In this document: positions 45,591 through 55,394 of the stretch, one piece after another
How the letters are laid out: each line of letters opens with the position of its first letter
How positions within the stretch are numbered: position 1 is the stretch's first letter
DNA from: an uncultured Lachnospiraceae bacterium
GTDB taxonomy: Bacteria > Bacillota > Clostridia > Lachnospirales > Lachnospiraceae
Reading direction: 5' to 3'
NCBI GenBank assembly: GCA_910585075.1
Contig: CAJUED010000001.1
Location: forward strand, 124,001 to 188,000
Length of the DNA stretch: 64,000 nucleotides
Notes under the pieces: generated by a model
Databases searched by the model: none
Told to the model about the DNA's origin: nothing
Seen by the model: only the letters and a program-made list of their open reading frames with translations
Made by a program: the position numbers and the translations under genes

Positions 45591-46698
45591 TTTTTTCTCC
45601 CTCGTCCTCCATTGCAAACAGTGACAGCGCCGGTCCCAACGACCATGGATAAGCCCCATAAATCTGCGGATACATACTGAACCCCTGACACTCAGCCAAG
45701 GCGTCATACAGTTTTCCTTCTTTTATCATCCCCTTAAGGGCTTCCCGGCCTCGCTGCATCCTTGACTTATGGATTCCAATCAAAACTTTCGTTTCCAGGG
45801 TTCTGGCAATAGCATACAAAATCATCGCCGTAGCTGAAGTATCCACAGGTCCCTCCTTCGCGACAAGCTGCCAACTATACAGCCCATTTTCCAGCTGATA
45901 GGCCTCCACTTTGTCCACGATTCTCCTGTAAGACTGCTTGATCATATCATACCCCGGCATGGACTCATCCAGGTAAGCAAGGCTTTCCGCCATTCCAATC
46001 ATCAGCCAGCCTACCGCCCGTCCCCAACCGATAATTCCATATTTCATGCCGCTTTCCAACTGATAGCCATGATAGGGAAGTCCTGTTTTTGCATCCATAC
46101 CTCTTTCAATAAAATTCTGTATCTGTACAATAGCCAGATTAATTGCGTTCATATCTCCATATATACTGCCATATTTGCACAAAAATGGGCATACCATTCC
46201 AATTCCATCTGCAAAAATATATTTGTTTTCCTGCTCCGGCCGGTAAGGGAGACTTCCTTCCGCGTCCATCTCATGATGAAATATGTACTGCGCCATCGTT
46301 TCAGCGGCCTTCTTATACTTATCCTCTCCTGTAATCTGGTGTAAGTCGATCAAGGCCATACCGCTGTATATATCATCCAGATAGTAAATTTTGCACCCGC
46401 CTTTTATCCATCTGTCATAATATTTCTTAAGGCATTTGGTAATAATTGCCGCTTCTTCGGAATTTTTATTTTGCATATAATAATCAACCAGGCTTTTTGC
46501 AAGCAGGCCATTGGGCCAGTTGATTTTATCAAGAGGCTCCTGCTTATTCCCCATTATGATTTTCATCCTACGTTTTAAACGATACCCTAAGCTTCTTTGA
46601 GGATAATTCAGAAGCTCTCTTTCCGCCTCTTTTACCATTTCAAGCATGCTGTTCTTTTCTCCCAATGTAGTATTTGATGTTAATAGTTTCAAAATCAT
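45580..46698 (-). CDS. GH88/GH105-like glycoside hydrolase
   Basis: A 372-residue protein of (alpha/alpha)6-barrel type. DDIYSGMALIDL, FADGIGMVCPFLCKYG, GWGRAVGWLMIGMAE and DTSATAMILYAIA are the motifs of family 88/105 unsaturated glycuronyl hydrolases. These normally remove unsaturated uronic acid from oligosaccharides. There is no signal peptide, so it is cytoplasmic, which is odd for a biosynthetic operon; it may trim aberrant lipid-linked chains or act on a related non-uronic sugar. AGGATAACGT precedes the ATG at 46698. Confidence 0.75.
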   Translation of the reverse strand: MILKLLTSNTTLGEKNSMLEMVKEAERELLNYPQRSLGYRLKRRMKIIMGNKQEPLDKINWPNGLLAKSLVDYYMQNKNSEEAAIITKCLKKYYDRWIKGGCKIYYLDDIYSGMALIDLHQITGEDKYKKAAETMAQYIFHHEMDAEGSLPYRPEQENKYIFADGIGMVCPFLCKYGSIYGDMNAINLAIVQIQNFIERGMDAKTGLPYHGYQLESGMKYGIIGWGRAVGWLMIGMAESLAYLDESMPGYDMIKQSYRRIVDKVEAYQLENGLYSWQLVAKEGPVDTSATAMILYAIARTLETKVLIGIHKSRMQRGREALKGMIKEGKLYDALAECQGFSMYPQIYGAYPWSLGPALSLFAMEDEGEKNGK

Positions 46699-46721
46699 AC
46701 GTTATCCTGCATTTCATTCAA

Positions 46722-47666
46722 CTAATGCATCAAAATCTGTTCAATAAAATATAATGGTCTTTCTTTTGTTTCAATATATAATCTCCCAATATATTCCCCC
46801 ACAATTCCTAAGGAAATTAATTGAACTCCACCAATAAACCAAATAGATATTACTATACTAGTCCATCCTGCAACAGTATCTCCCATAAAGTGGGCTGCAA
46901 TTGCTTGTATTATCATTATGATGGAAAAAAAAACTATTATTCCTCCTAACCAGCCAATCAAAGAAAGAGGCTTTATGCTAAAAGATGTAATTCCATCAAT
47001 CGCTAAATTTAACATTTTCTTTAAAGAATATTTAGATTTACCAGCTTCACGTTCTCGCAATTCCTCGTAAACACACTCCGTCTTAAATCCTAATAATGGT
47101 ACAATACCTCTCAAAAATAAATTTCTCTCTTTATATTGTGATAATGCTTGGACAGCGGTTTTACTCATCAGTCTAAAATCAGCATGATTATAAATTGTCT
47201 TAACCCCTAACAAATTCATAAATTTATAAAAACTCTCTGCTGAAATTCTTTTAGCCCATGAATCCGCCAGACGCTTCCTTTTTACTCCATAAACAATCTG
47301 ATTTCCATCGTAATATTTATCAATCATCTCTTCCACAACATTAATATCATCTTGTAAATCTGCGTCCATCGTAATCATTATATCCGCATTCTCTTTAGCA
47401 GTCATAAGTCCGGCCCACAGGGCTTTTTGATGTCCCACATTTCTTGAAAGCTTAATTCCATTAATATAATTTGAATTTAAATAATTTTTTTCTATCAATT
47501 TCCATGTATTATCTTTACTCCCGTCATTTACAAACAATATATAACTATCCCCTGATATTTTTTTCCGTTCAATCAAATCCTTCATCAATGCCAATAGTTT
47601 TTCAGTTGTAACTTCTATAATCTCATCCTCATTAAAACACGGTAAAATCAATGCCAAGCGTTCCAT
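46722..47666 (-). CDS. GtrB/DPM1-like polyprenyl-phosphate glycosyltransferase
   Basis: A 314-residue GT2 enzyme with LALILPCFNEDEII, the acidic motif TMDADLQDD near 102 and two C-terminal membrane helices (about 230-255 and 265-290). It loads a sugar onto polyprenyl phosphate for GT-C enzymes in the cluster. The usual DADLQDD is intact, unlike in the relative at 22031. The gene is visibly more AT-rich than the neighbours on both sides, which hints at separate acquisition. GGGAG precedes the ATG. Confidence 0.87.
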   Translation of the reverse strand: MERLALILPCFNEDEIIEVTTEKLLALMKDLIERKKISGDSYILFVNDGSKDNTWKLIEKNYLNSNYINGIKLSRNVGHQKALWAGLMTAKENADIMITMDADLQDDINVVEEMIDKYYDGNQIVYGVKRKRLADSWAKRISAESFYKFMNLLGVKTIYNHADFRLMSKTAVQALSQYKERNLFLRGIVPLLGFKTECVYEELREREAGKSKYSLKKMLNLAIDGITSFSIKPLSLIGWLGGIIVFFSIIMIIQAIAAHFMGDTVAGWTSIVISIWFIGGVQLISLGIVGEYIGRLYIETKERPLYFIEQILMH

Positions 47667-47746
47667 TTATCAGTCTCCCAATCTTCTTCACGTATATCAA
47701 TATTGCCTGCTGTTTCGTGTAAAGCGGAACTGCCGCTAACAGTATA

Positions 47747-48970
47747 TCATTTTTTGAGGTGAATATGCAATCTGTCTACTTCAGACCCCTTTAGAGAATT
47801 CTTCTGCAAGTCTTTCAGCATTCCGCACCATGCCGCCCCCAAAAGGAAAAACAAATAATTTCTCGCCAGATAATCGGAAATAATATGTGCTTCCGCAATA
47901 TTATATACGGCCAATGCAGCTGTTAAAGCAATTGACATATAATCGCCCTTTCGATAGCAGTATATCAAAAACCACAATACAAATGCCACAAATATAAAGC
48001 CGGGTATAATTCCATACCAATAAAATAATCTAACCCATCCCATATCAAAAAAATAATTGTTTTCCGGCCTTGAAAACAGGCTCCATGTCTGTATTGTTCC
48101 CTCAAACCTGCTGTTTTCAACCAGGATACGTATTCTTCCGTTGAGCATTTTATTCAGGTAAACAAGCAGCATGGTAACCGGTCTTCTGTCAAAATCCCAA
48201 ACATAATCATATAGCCTGTATGCACTACCAGCTATCATTACAGAAGTCAAAATGCTCCCTGCTGAAACAAAAATTCCAACTTTTCCTATTAATTTTGGCC
48301 CCTTACTATATCGCCATTTTGCAACACCAAACACCATAGTGATTGCAAAAATTGTCACAAGAAAGCTTGTTTTAGAGTCTGTTAACAGGAAAAATGCTCC
48401 GTTTAGAAGTAAAATAAAACCGTATTGGTACCATTTCATTTTTTCTCCGTACAGATATAAGCCTAATACCGTAAGCGCCCACACCATACATTGTAGTGCA
48501 TTAGGGTGTCCCATCCCTAATACATACCTTGTCTCAATACTGCCTCGTCCATAGTCTCCTGTTAATGAAACGGTTCCATATATTCCTGTAACTGACAACA
48601 GTACAATCACTACACACCCTATGAGTGTCATATAAAACACCCCTTTCAGGCATCGTTTCATATCCACATTTTTACAGGCAGCAATAAAAATTACGAGCCT
48701 CAAAACCTCATTTCTTCCTGTTGCATAATATGAAATCACTCCCAGTATACAAAATAGAAAAATGGCTGCATATTCTTCTAAGGAATACCGGGTAAGAACT
48801 ACCTTAATCAAAAAAAATAGAAATGTAATACGAAAAATTTGTCCTTCTATTGGATTTGTATATGCACTTTTGTCAATCAGCACCAACAGTACTTCTATTA
48901 TAACTCCTGCATAAAAGGAATAATACGCTATTTTAGAAAAAAAGCTTTTGTTATTCTCCATACTTTTCAT
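47747..48970 (-). CDS. Wzy/O-antigen-polymerase-like membrane protein (2 of 2)
   Basis: A 407-residue polytopic protein with about ten helices. The external loop carries RYVLGMGHPNALQCMVW, parallel to the polymerase-like protein at 36971, and a late loop includes SRPENNYFFDMGWVRLFYWYG. A polymerase of the repeat unit is the best guess. The start overlaps the end of the preceding gene by 20 bases; ATG at 48970 or a second ATG three codons later are both possible. Confidence 0.68.
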   Translation of the reverse strand: MKSMENNKSFFSKIAYYSFYAGVIIEVLLVLIDKSAYTNPIEGQIFRITFLFFLIKVVLTRYSLEEYAAIFLFCILGVISYYATGRNEVLRLVIFIAACKNVDMKRCLKGVFYMTLIGCVVIVLLSVTGIYGTVSLTGDYGRGSIETRYVLGMGHPNALQCMVWALTVLGLYLYGEKMKWYQYGFILLLNGAFFLLTDSKTSFLVTIFAITMVFGVAKWRYSKGPKLIGKVGIFVSAGSILTSVMIAGSAYRLYDYVWDFDRRPVTMLLVYLNKMLNGRIRILVENSRFEGTIQTWSLFSRPENNYFFDMGWVRLFYWYGIIPGFIFVAFVLWFLIYCYRKGDYMSIALTAALAVYNIAEAHIISDYLARNYLFFLLGAAWCGMLKDLQKNSLKGSEVDRLHIHLKK

Positions 48971-50486
48971 TCCACTCTGATCTCGGTATCGCTATTACGC
49001 TATTTTTTCCATAAAATCTTCTGACCACCGTATTTACAAACGCTTCCACATCATCTGTAACCGGCATATGCATCAACGGTCCCTGAACATAATTAATAGA
49101 TGGAAGCACCACATCCTCAGTACTTTCATCTAACAGCAGACGAGTCTGTAAATCCATCTGCTCTTTATAGTCTGACGCCTGTCCGCTTGCAATATATTCT
49201 AAACTAATAAAGGATGTTGTATCTTTTATAAAGATTCTTCCTACAAATAGAACAACAAAACCAAATAATATTCCAGGGATGATTATCTCTCTGTGCAAAA
49301 CCTTCTTTGAAGCTTTCATATACTCCAGGCTTTTTTGGGCAATGATAAGAAAACTACCACAAGCCCACAGCAGAAAAACCTGATAGTTCATGTTATACAC
49401 CCCACCTGAAACATACACCCCTGCATAAATAGCCGGCGCATGCATTGCACAATACAGGCAGGACAAAGCAGCTATACTTAAAATAGGATGGTCAAAATAA
49501 AACTTCCGTTTTTCCTTCTCCTTAACGTCCCTCTCCCTGAAAGCCTCCAGCATAAACAGAAAAATGAAAAACAGTCCCACATAAATTAACGGATTATCTT
49601 TCAAATATCCAAATAATGATTTGGCCCCTTCCAAAAAAGAAAGCCCTATGGTTTTCAACCCTGCCTGCACAGAAAAGCCAAATTCTTCCCCGCCCCGAAC
49701 TTTATTACCCGGAGCTTTCATACTAACTATAAGCCCTGCCATTTCTACCGCAGTGGGAATCAAAAGACTCAGTATATGTTTATCTTTCTTTTTTATATAA
49801 TTAACAATTCCTGTATAAAAGGCAGCAATCAAAGCAAATAATGCAGCCTGATAGTTGGAGCCTCCCAATAATGCCATTATGACCGTAATCCCGATAAAGT
49901 ATTTTACTTTGTACTCTTTACCATATCTCAAAAGCCATACGATTAAAAGCTGACACATGGCAAAAGGCAGCATATAATGTGCGGCCCCGTTAAACCAGAA
50001 AATAGACGATTTTGTACTGGGAATAAATTCTATGCTGAGCACTAAAAATACAATTGTAATCAGCCGATAACTCCATATATTTATGTCAAGTTCTTTATAC
50101 AGGATTTCACGAAACAGTAGAAAAGTACTTCCTATCCATAGAAAGAGCATCAGAAAAGCTACAATTACATAGGCATCCTCGTGAAACACCTCCGGCTGAA
50201 GTGAAAACACAAAAATACTGAACCAAGTCCCCTGCCAACTCCCATAATATCCTTTAATTGTTTCCCATGCTGCCCGAAAAACCTGAATAAGGGAATGTGA
50301 CCCTGTCCAGGCAGCTCTTGTAAGCGTTCCATACCCATAGTCATCGCCTGATGCCCTATTTACAAAAGAAAGATACCCTATCGGTAAAATCAACAACACA
50401 AAAATACCAATGCTGGTTAGTGCCATTTTCTTTTCTGACATAAAATCACATATTTGATCATATACTTTCTTCATTGTCTTTTGCAT
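48951..50486 (-). CDS. DUF6056-like membrane protein (GtrII/GT-C-like)
   Basis: A 511-residue protein with about eleven helices. After the first helix it has NRASGDDYGYGTLTRAAWTGS and SWQGTWFSIFVFSLQPE, the pattern of the DUF6056/GtrII-like glucosyl-transfer proteins found in surface-glycan loci. It likely moves a polyprenyl-linked sugar outside the membrane. Its start overlaps the flippase gene by 16 bases; AAAGGAG lies only two bases before the first ATG, so a start four codons later is possible. Confidence 0.72.
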   Translation of the reverse strand: MQKTMKKVYDQICDFMSEKKMALTSIGIFVLLILPIGYLSFVNRASGDDYGYGTLTRAAWTGSHSLIQVFRAAWETIKGYYGSWQGTWFSIFVFSLQPEVFHEDAYVIVAFLMLFLWIGSTFLLFREILYKELDINIWSYRLITIVFLVLSIEFIPSTKSSIFWFNGAAHYMLPFAMCQLLIVWLLRYGKEYKVKYFIGITVIMALLGGSNYQAALFALIAAFYTGIVNYIKKKDKHILSLLIPTAVEMAGLIVSMKAPGNKVRGGEEFGFSVQAGLKTIGLSFLEGAKSLFGYLKDNPLIYVGLFFIFLFMLEAFRERDVKEKEKRKFYFDHPILSIAALSCLYCAMHAPAIYAGVYVSGGVYNMNYQVFLLWACGSFLIIAQKSLEYMKASKKVLHREIIIPGILFGFVVLFVGRIFIKDTTSFISLEYIASGQASDYKEQMDLQTRLLLDESTEDVVLPSINYVQGPLMHMPVTDDVEAFVNTVVRRFYGKNSVIAIPRSEWNEKYGE

Positions 50487-51994
50487 TTCTCCTTTAACAT
50501 GCCCAAAACATACCCAAATTCTTCTGTCCTGCCAAAAACCGCCAGAAATAACCCATTAAACATTACGCAAATCACCAAAAACATCACCAAAAACGACCAT
50601 ATCGTCACTGTTCCCATGACCGCTTCCTTTATCACGGCCAATATACCCAAAATTACCGCCAAAACCCCCAAGTATTTTGCTGAATCCACAAAATAGGGCT
50701 TCACCCCTTTGTCAAAACATACCCTGTAAATAATTATGGGCTTGGTGAAGTTTGCAATCAGGCCCGACACTATGGTTCCAACATAAATTCCCACAAGCCC
50801 TATTCTCTGCACCAGTACAATAGAAATGACCAGATTCACTGCTCCCTGAATCAATGCCAGGTACTTATCCTGCTCAAAAACCCCTGCCGCCGTTTTAAAG
50901 TTCGACAAAACTATTCTATCACCTTTGAAATAATAATCAACCAGTATACAGGCAACCACACTGACTGCCAGCACTTTTTCCGGCCCCTGCCATATCATAA
51001 TAAAAGGGGTCAACAGCAAAAAAAAGCCCACCGCCGAAAATCCATAAATCCAACATGCAAAAAACCGATACACCTTAAAAATACGATACTGTTTTTCCCT
51101 GGATTCCGTAGCAATCAAATTACCAAACCCTGACAGCACGGAATTAAAAATAATGTTCACAAAGTTAGCCACAGAGGTCAGTATCATGTTATAATTTCCC
51201 ACATACCCAACCAGCGTAACGTTGATAAACGCGGAAATAATCATGCTGTCCGTCTGGAGCCTGGCCACATCCCCCACCTTATGAAATACCAAAGCTTTGG
51301 TTTTATTGATAATCTCCCCTGTCTCCTCTTTGGAAAGGCTTTTCACATCTTTATCCATCAGATAGGGGTACCGTTTGTTTAAATATCGGCTGACAAATAT
51401 CTTCTGCATCAATTCCACAAAAGCAGCCGTCAACAGATACAAATAAAAATTCCCCGTAAAAATAATGACGATAATCTGAAGCGACACCGTAATCATTTTC
51501 GTTATGGTGATAATATTGGTCTGTATATAATTATTCTGCTCGGCGTTCACCAGACTGTATTTGTATGCCACAAAATAAGAACTCACCGTATTAAACAGAA
51601 AGATGAAATAATACAAGGTCAAGTCTCTGACCCCAATTCCCTGGGGCTGCTTTACAAGATACGGCAGAAAAGGCGAGATTGCAAGGCCAATCCCCCCAAT
51701 CACTAACCCAATAATACGATATGCTTTTTTATAAAGCAACATATAGGACTTGATTTTCTCATAATCCTTCCGGGCAACCGGCCCATACAGGCTGAAATTT
51801 AAGGCTGTCCCCACCCCCAGCTCCGCCATAGACAGGACAGACAAAATCCCTGTGTATAAATCATTAACGCCGTTTAAAGTATCTCCCAGATGTTCAATAA
51901 AAATTGTACGCAAAATAAAACCCAAAATCTGGGTGATAATATTTCCCACATATCCGAAAGCTATATTTCTTGCGGCTGCCTTAACTCTCCCCAT
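50471..51994 (-). CDS. Wzx-like polysaccharide flippase (MATE/MVF superfamily)
   Basis: A 507-residue protein with about 13-14 helices, starting AARNIAFGYVGNIITQILGFILRTIFI, the usual N-terminal repeat of polysaccharide export flippases. Later come NAEQNNYIQTN and KVGDVARLQTDSMIIS. It moves lipid-linked repeat units across the membrane. Its ATG overlaps the pyruvyl-transferase gene by 34 bases, which supports working on the same product. Confidence 0.87.
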   Translation of the reverse strand: MGRVKAAARNIAFGYVGNIITQILGFILRTIFIEHLGDTLNGVNDLYTGILSVLSMAELGVGTALNFSLYGPVARKDYEKIKSYMLLYKKAYRIIGLVIGGIGLAISPFLPYLVKQPQGIGVRDLTLYYFIFLFNTVSSYFVAYKYSLVNAEQNNYIQTNIITITKMITVSLQIIVIIFTGNFYLYLLTAAFVELMQKIFVSRYLNKRYPYLMDKDVKSLSKEETGEIINKTKALVFHKVGDVARLQTDSMIISAFINVTLVGYVGNYNMILTSVANFVNIIFNSVLSGFGNLIATESREKQYRIFKVYRFFACWIYGFSAVGFFLLLTPFIMIWQGPEKVLAVSVVACILVDYYFKGDRIVLSNFKTAAGVFEQDKYLALIQGAVNLVISIVLVQRIGLVGIYVGTIVSGLIANFTKPIIIYRVCFDKGVKPYFVDSAKYLGVLAVILGILAVIKEAVMGTVTIWSFLVMFLVICVMFNGLFLAVFGRTEEFGYVLGMLKEKCKRQ

Positions 51995-53178
51995 AACCTG
52001 TCAACTTCTTTCCCTGTCAAAAGTGCCTGTTCTTTATACGCCGGCATCCTATTATCAAGCCGCGCCCTGATGTCTTTCTCCTGTTCCATAAGCCACTTGA
52101 AAGCAGCCGTTAAATCCTCCGGTTTCTCTAGGCTTTGAACCGGCAGGACGTAATTCTCCCAGGTTCCAAACAGATCCTGGGCAATCCCACGGGCTTTTAC
52201 GGAATATCCCACTACAAGGGTGGGAACACCGGAAGAATAGGCCGCTATGGTTGCATGGGTTCTAGCCCCTACAAAAAATCTGCATCTGCTGATGTATCCT
52301 TTTAACTCCTCACAGGTGCCATCCTCAATTTCAACCACCCGCCCGGTTCCGGCATATTTTTCATACAATGCGTGAATGGGAATCCTGTCATCATTATTGT
52401 TCCAAACCACATGTGGGATAAGCGCAATTTGCATATCCGTACGCTCTATGATAAACCGAATCATATTCTGATAATTTTCCATTGTAATGCCTGCCCGGCT
52501 TTCTTTACTTTGTATCATGGGGCTTACATTAATCCCAACTGTATTTCCCAAAGTAAATCCTTCCGGCAGGGGCAACTCTTTTTTCCCAAGCGTAAAAGCC
52601 GGATCCGGATAGCAGCATACCTTTGGCGCTTTCTTTCCCTGCAAATTTCCGACATCCTGAAACGCTTTTTTCAAGGCTTCACCTGTAATGGATTCCCGGG
52701 CAATGATCGTGTGATACCCCAGTAAATCCTCCACTATTTCCCGCCTTTTTAATAGCGCAGGCTCTATGGAACATCCCAGCAAAACAGTCTTTGTCCTCTG
52801 CCTGTTAAAGGCGGCGTTGGTCAGCCTTAAATCGCTGAGCATATTGTCGTAACAGTAATTATCACCACCGATAGAGACCGCCAGTGGAATTTTTTTTTCT
52901 TTCATTATTTTGTGATATCGGTACCTGATAAAACTTTCTCTATCTCCGGTCAGTTTGCGATAAACATAATACAAAACATGAGCAAACCTGTGTTTCGCAA
53001 AACTTCGTTCCTGTACAATTTCACAAAGTCCCCTGAGAGAATATGTCTCATCCTCAGCCCCGCGATAGCTGATTAACACGGCATCTTCTTTTATCATATG
53101 GCAGACACTGTTTACAATGGCTTCACAGCCGTGGTTGCCACTGCCTGCATGCATATACATTATCAATTTATCTTTCAA
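51961..53178 (-). CDS. Polysaccharide pyruvyl transferase family protein (CsaB-like)
   Basis: A 405-residue protein with MYMHAGSGNHGCEAIVN at the N-terminus, a middle SIGGDNYCYDN, and FVGARTHATIAAYSSGVPTLVVGYS near 325-350, matching the pyruvyl-transferase/CsaB family that puts pyruvate ketals on surface sugars. Pyruvylated polymers can anchor surface-layer proteins. A TTG at 53178, eight bases after GGAG and overlapping the preceding stop as TTGA, is the best start; an ATG at 53196 lacks a ribosome site. A nine-A run lies at the KEKKIP codons near 52891. Confidence 0.82.
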   Translation of the reverse strand: MKDKLIMYMHAGSGNHGCEAIVNSVCHMIKEDAVLISYRGAEDETYSLRGLCEIVQERSFAKHRFAHVLYYVYRKLTGDRESFIRYRYHKIMKEKKIPLAVSIGGDNYCYDNMLSDLRLTNAAFNRQRTKTVLLGCSIEPALLKRREIVEDLLGYHTIIARESITGEALKKAFQDVGNLQGKKAPKVCCYPDPAFTLGKKELPLPEGFTLGNTVGINVSPMIQSKESRAGITMENYQNMIRFIIERTDMQIALIPHVVWNNNDDRIPIHALYEKYAGTGRVVEIEDGTCEELKGYISRCRFFVGARTHATIAAYSSGVPTLVVGYSVKARGIAQDLFGTWENYVLPVQSLEKPEDLTAAFKWLMEQEKDIRARLDNRMPAYKEQALLTGKEVDRLWGELRQPQEI

Positions 53179-54296
53179 ATCCAATTCTCCAAACATTTTC
53201 TAATATGATATAAGCACAAATAAGCTTCTGGCAACACCTGGAACATTCTTACTTTAAGCTTGTACCCTCCGGAAAGCTTTTCATATGCCCCCTGCACCTT
53301 TAATTCTCTTTTCAATATATCATGGCACTTCTCTATATACTCCGCGTATTGCCTTCTCTCTTTCCTCGGAAGCAGTGCAAGCTTTCCCACTGTAAGCATA
53401 ACCGCCATAATCAAAATCATTGTGATTTGCGCTCCGATCTGCTCCTTAGAAATCTCCGGCTCCTGTCCTTCTTCCTTAGCATCCGCCTTCCATACATAAT
53501 CAACCTTTTCCCTTGCAAGCTCCCAGCAAGTGATCTGGTCCATATATGCCGGTATAAAAGCCCTGTTCATCGCCCCTGACGGATTCTGATAATATCCATA
53601 TCCTTTATACGGAATTTCCACTATTTTTTTCATCTGTGGCATTAAATCTACCAGAAACAGCATGTCCTCACCAATGGTAAGGCCCTGCCTGAAACGAATA
53701 TCTCCAATGGAATCTCTTTTATACAACTTACTCCAGCAACAGCTGTTCCCCTTTAGAATTCCCTCTGAAATAAAAGTATTCGACGTATAAGTCTTTGCCC
53801 TTCCGCCTTGTTTCAAAACAATTTTCCGGACACTGCCACTTTCACCTGCTGCATTTTCTTTGACACTTTCATTTACTGACTCTCTTTTTCCGTCTCTTTC
53901 CAACAGCTGCCGCCATTGTCCCTCATCATTCCAGCTTTCAAAACCACACCCGGCAATGTCGCCGTCTGTTTTTATCAGACTCTCGTACAGCACCTCCAGC
54001 ATCGGGGGCAACAACCTGTCATCCGCATCTACAAAGGTAATATACTCTCCCTTTGCGGCCTCTATCCCGGCATTTCTTGCTGCTGAAACTCCTTTGTCAT
54101 TTAATGTTATGAACCTGATATTATCATATATCCTGTTCATTTCTTCGCATAACTCTGCCGTCCCATCCGTAGAGCCATCATTGATAATAATAACCTCCAG
54201 ATTTTGATAGGTCTGAGCTTCTATGCTTTTTACACAGTTTAAAAGAAAATCCTGCCCATTATAGACCGGCACGATCACACTGATTAATGGTTTCAT
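53175..54296 (-). CDS. GT2 family glycosyltransferase
   Basis: A 373-residue GT-A enzyme: ISVIVPVYNGQDFL, IINDGSTDGTAELC, and the DXD block TFVDADDRLLPP near 90. A charged insert around 130-165 and a longer helical tail distinguish it from the neighbouring GT2. It adds one sugar of the repeat unit; donor unknown. Stop of the previous gene and this ATG are one base apart, and its own stop overlaps the pyruvyl-transferase start. Confidence 0.87.
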   Translation of the reverse strand: MKPLISVIVPVYNGQDFLLNCVKSIEAQTYQNLEVIIINDGSTDGTAELCEEMNRIYDNIRFITLNDKGVSAARNAGIEAAKGEYITFVDADDRLLPPMLEVLYESLIKTDGDIAGCGFESWNDEGQWRQLLERDGKRESVNESVKENAAGESGSVRKIVLKQGGRAKTYTSNTFISEGILKGNSCCWSKLYKRDSIGDIRFRQGLTIGEDMLFLVDLMPQMKKIVEIPYKGYGYYQNPSGAMNRAFIPAYMDQITCWELAREKVDYVWKADAKEEGQEPEISKEQIGAQITMILIMAVMLTVGKLALLPRKERRQYAEYIEKCHDILKRELKVQGAYEKLSGGYKLKVRMFQVLPEAYLCLYHIRKCLENWI

Positions 54297-54297
54297 T

Positions 54298-55332
54298 TTA
54301 TAATTTCCTATAGTAAATAATCATTGCCAATCGAAGCAATCTTGTTGTAATTCCATTTGGATGACATATCACCAGATAAAGCAGTTTATTTGCTTTATCA
54401 GTCACATGAACAGGCGCACTTTTACAAACCTTTCTCACTTCTTCAGCCCTGCAGATATCCAAAATATTTTTTCTATACCCGGATGGATTTCCCCTTGCCT
54501 CATTTTTCAGTGCCAGAAACAGCATATAAATATGCTCCTGATCCGCTTTCTTTCTCATCGCAGCAAGCTGTTCGCCTGTAAATTTATCCTCTAAAATCTT
54601 CCCGGTAATCTGTCTGAGTAACTGAATATTCTCATACACCCCTTTGTCATACTTATGAATCATGGACTCCTGCACATAAAGATAATGATAATATGCTTTA
54701 TGGTCCATGATTACCAGCCGCTCACAGTCAATCAGCGCCGGCAGCATGATAGTTGTATCCTCCCCCGTTTTAATCACGGGATTACAGTATTTACAATTGT
54801 CTTCTATCAATTTTCTTCCGATTAATTTCATGCAGCGCGAGATGCATACAAGTCTGTGTTCTTCTCCAAGAAGTCTTGGTATAACCTCATTCTCTATAGC
54901 TCCCCTGTCATATTCTCCCGGTTTCAGCTGCTGCCATACATACTCGCTGTTTCCCTCTCCCCGCTCTATCACATAATCACTTGCAATGATTTCCTTTTCA
55001 TTGCCGGAGAGTTCTGAAGCCATCTCCTCCATCATCTGAAGGTCAACCCAGTCGTCGCTGTCCACAAAGCTTAAATACTCCCCTGTACTCTCAGCCACAC
55101 CCCGTTTCCAGGCGGAAATCAGGCCACCGTTTTCCTTATGAATGACCCGTATCCTTTTGTCCTTACGTGCCAGGCCATCGCAAAGTGCTCCACTCCCATC
55201 CTTAGAGCCGTCGTCCACAAGTACAATCTCAAGGTTGTCATAGGTCTGCCCAGTCAATGTTTCCACACACTTTAATAAGTATTTTTCTGCATTATATACA
55301 GGTACAATTATGCTGATTTTATATTTATTCAT
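54298..55332 (-). CDS. GT2 family glycosyltransferase
   Basis: A 344-residue GT-A enzyme with ISIIVPVYNAEKYL, VLVDDGSKDGSGALC and the DXD block SFVDSDDWVDLQMM near 88-100, typical of capsule GT2 transferases such as EpsJ-like proteins. The ATG at 55332 is preferred over an in-frame GTG seven codons earlier, which overlaps the GGAG site. It is followed after one base by the next GT2, so the two likely add neighbouring sugars. Confidence 0.87.
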   Translation of the reverse strand: MNKYKISIIVPVYNAEKYLLKCVETLTGQTYDNLEIVLVDDGSKDGSGALCDGLARKDKRIRVIHKENGGLISAWKRGVAESTGEYLSFVDSDDWVDLQMMEEMASELSGNEKEIIASDYVIERGEGNSEYVWQQLKPGEYDRGAIENEVIPRLLGEEHRLVCISRCMKLIGRKLIEDNCKYCNPVIKTGEDTTIMLPALIDCERLVIMDHKAYYHYLYVQESMIHKYDKGVYENIQLLRQITGKILEDKFTGEQLAAMRKKADQEHIYMLFLALKNEARGNPSGYRKNILDICRAEEVRKVCKSAPVHVTDKANKLLYLVICHPNGITTRLLRLAMIIYYRKL

Positions 55333-55394
55333 ATAAATACCTATTCTCCACACTATCCATTTTCAGAGCGAGTACGCGGCAATACGGCGTAATC

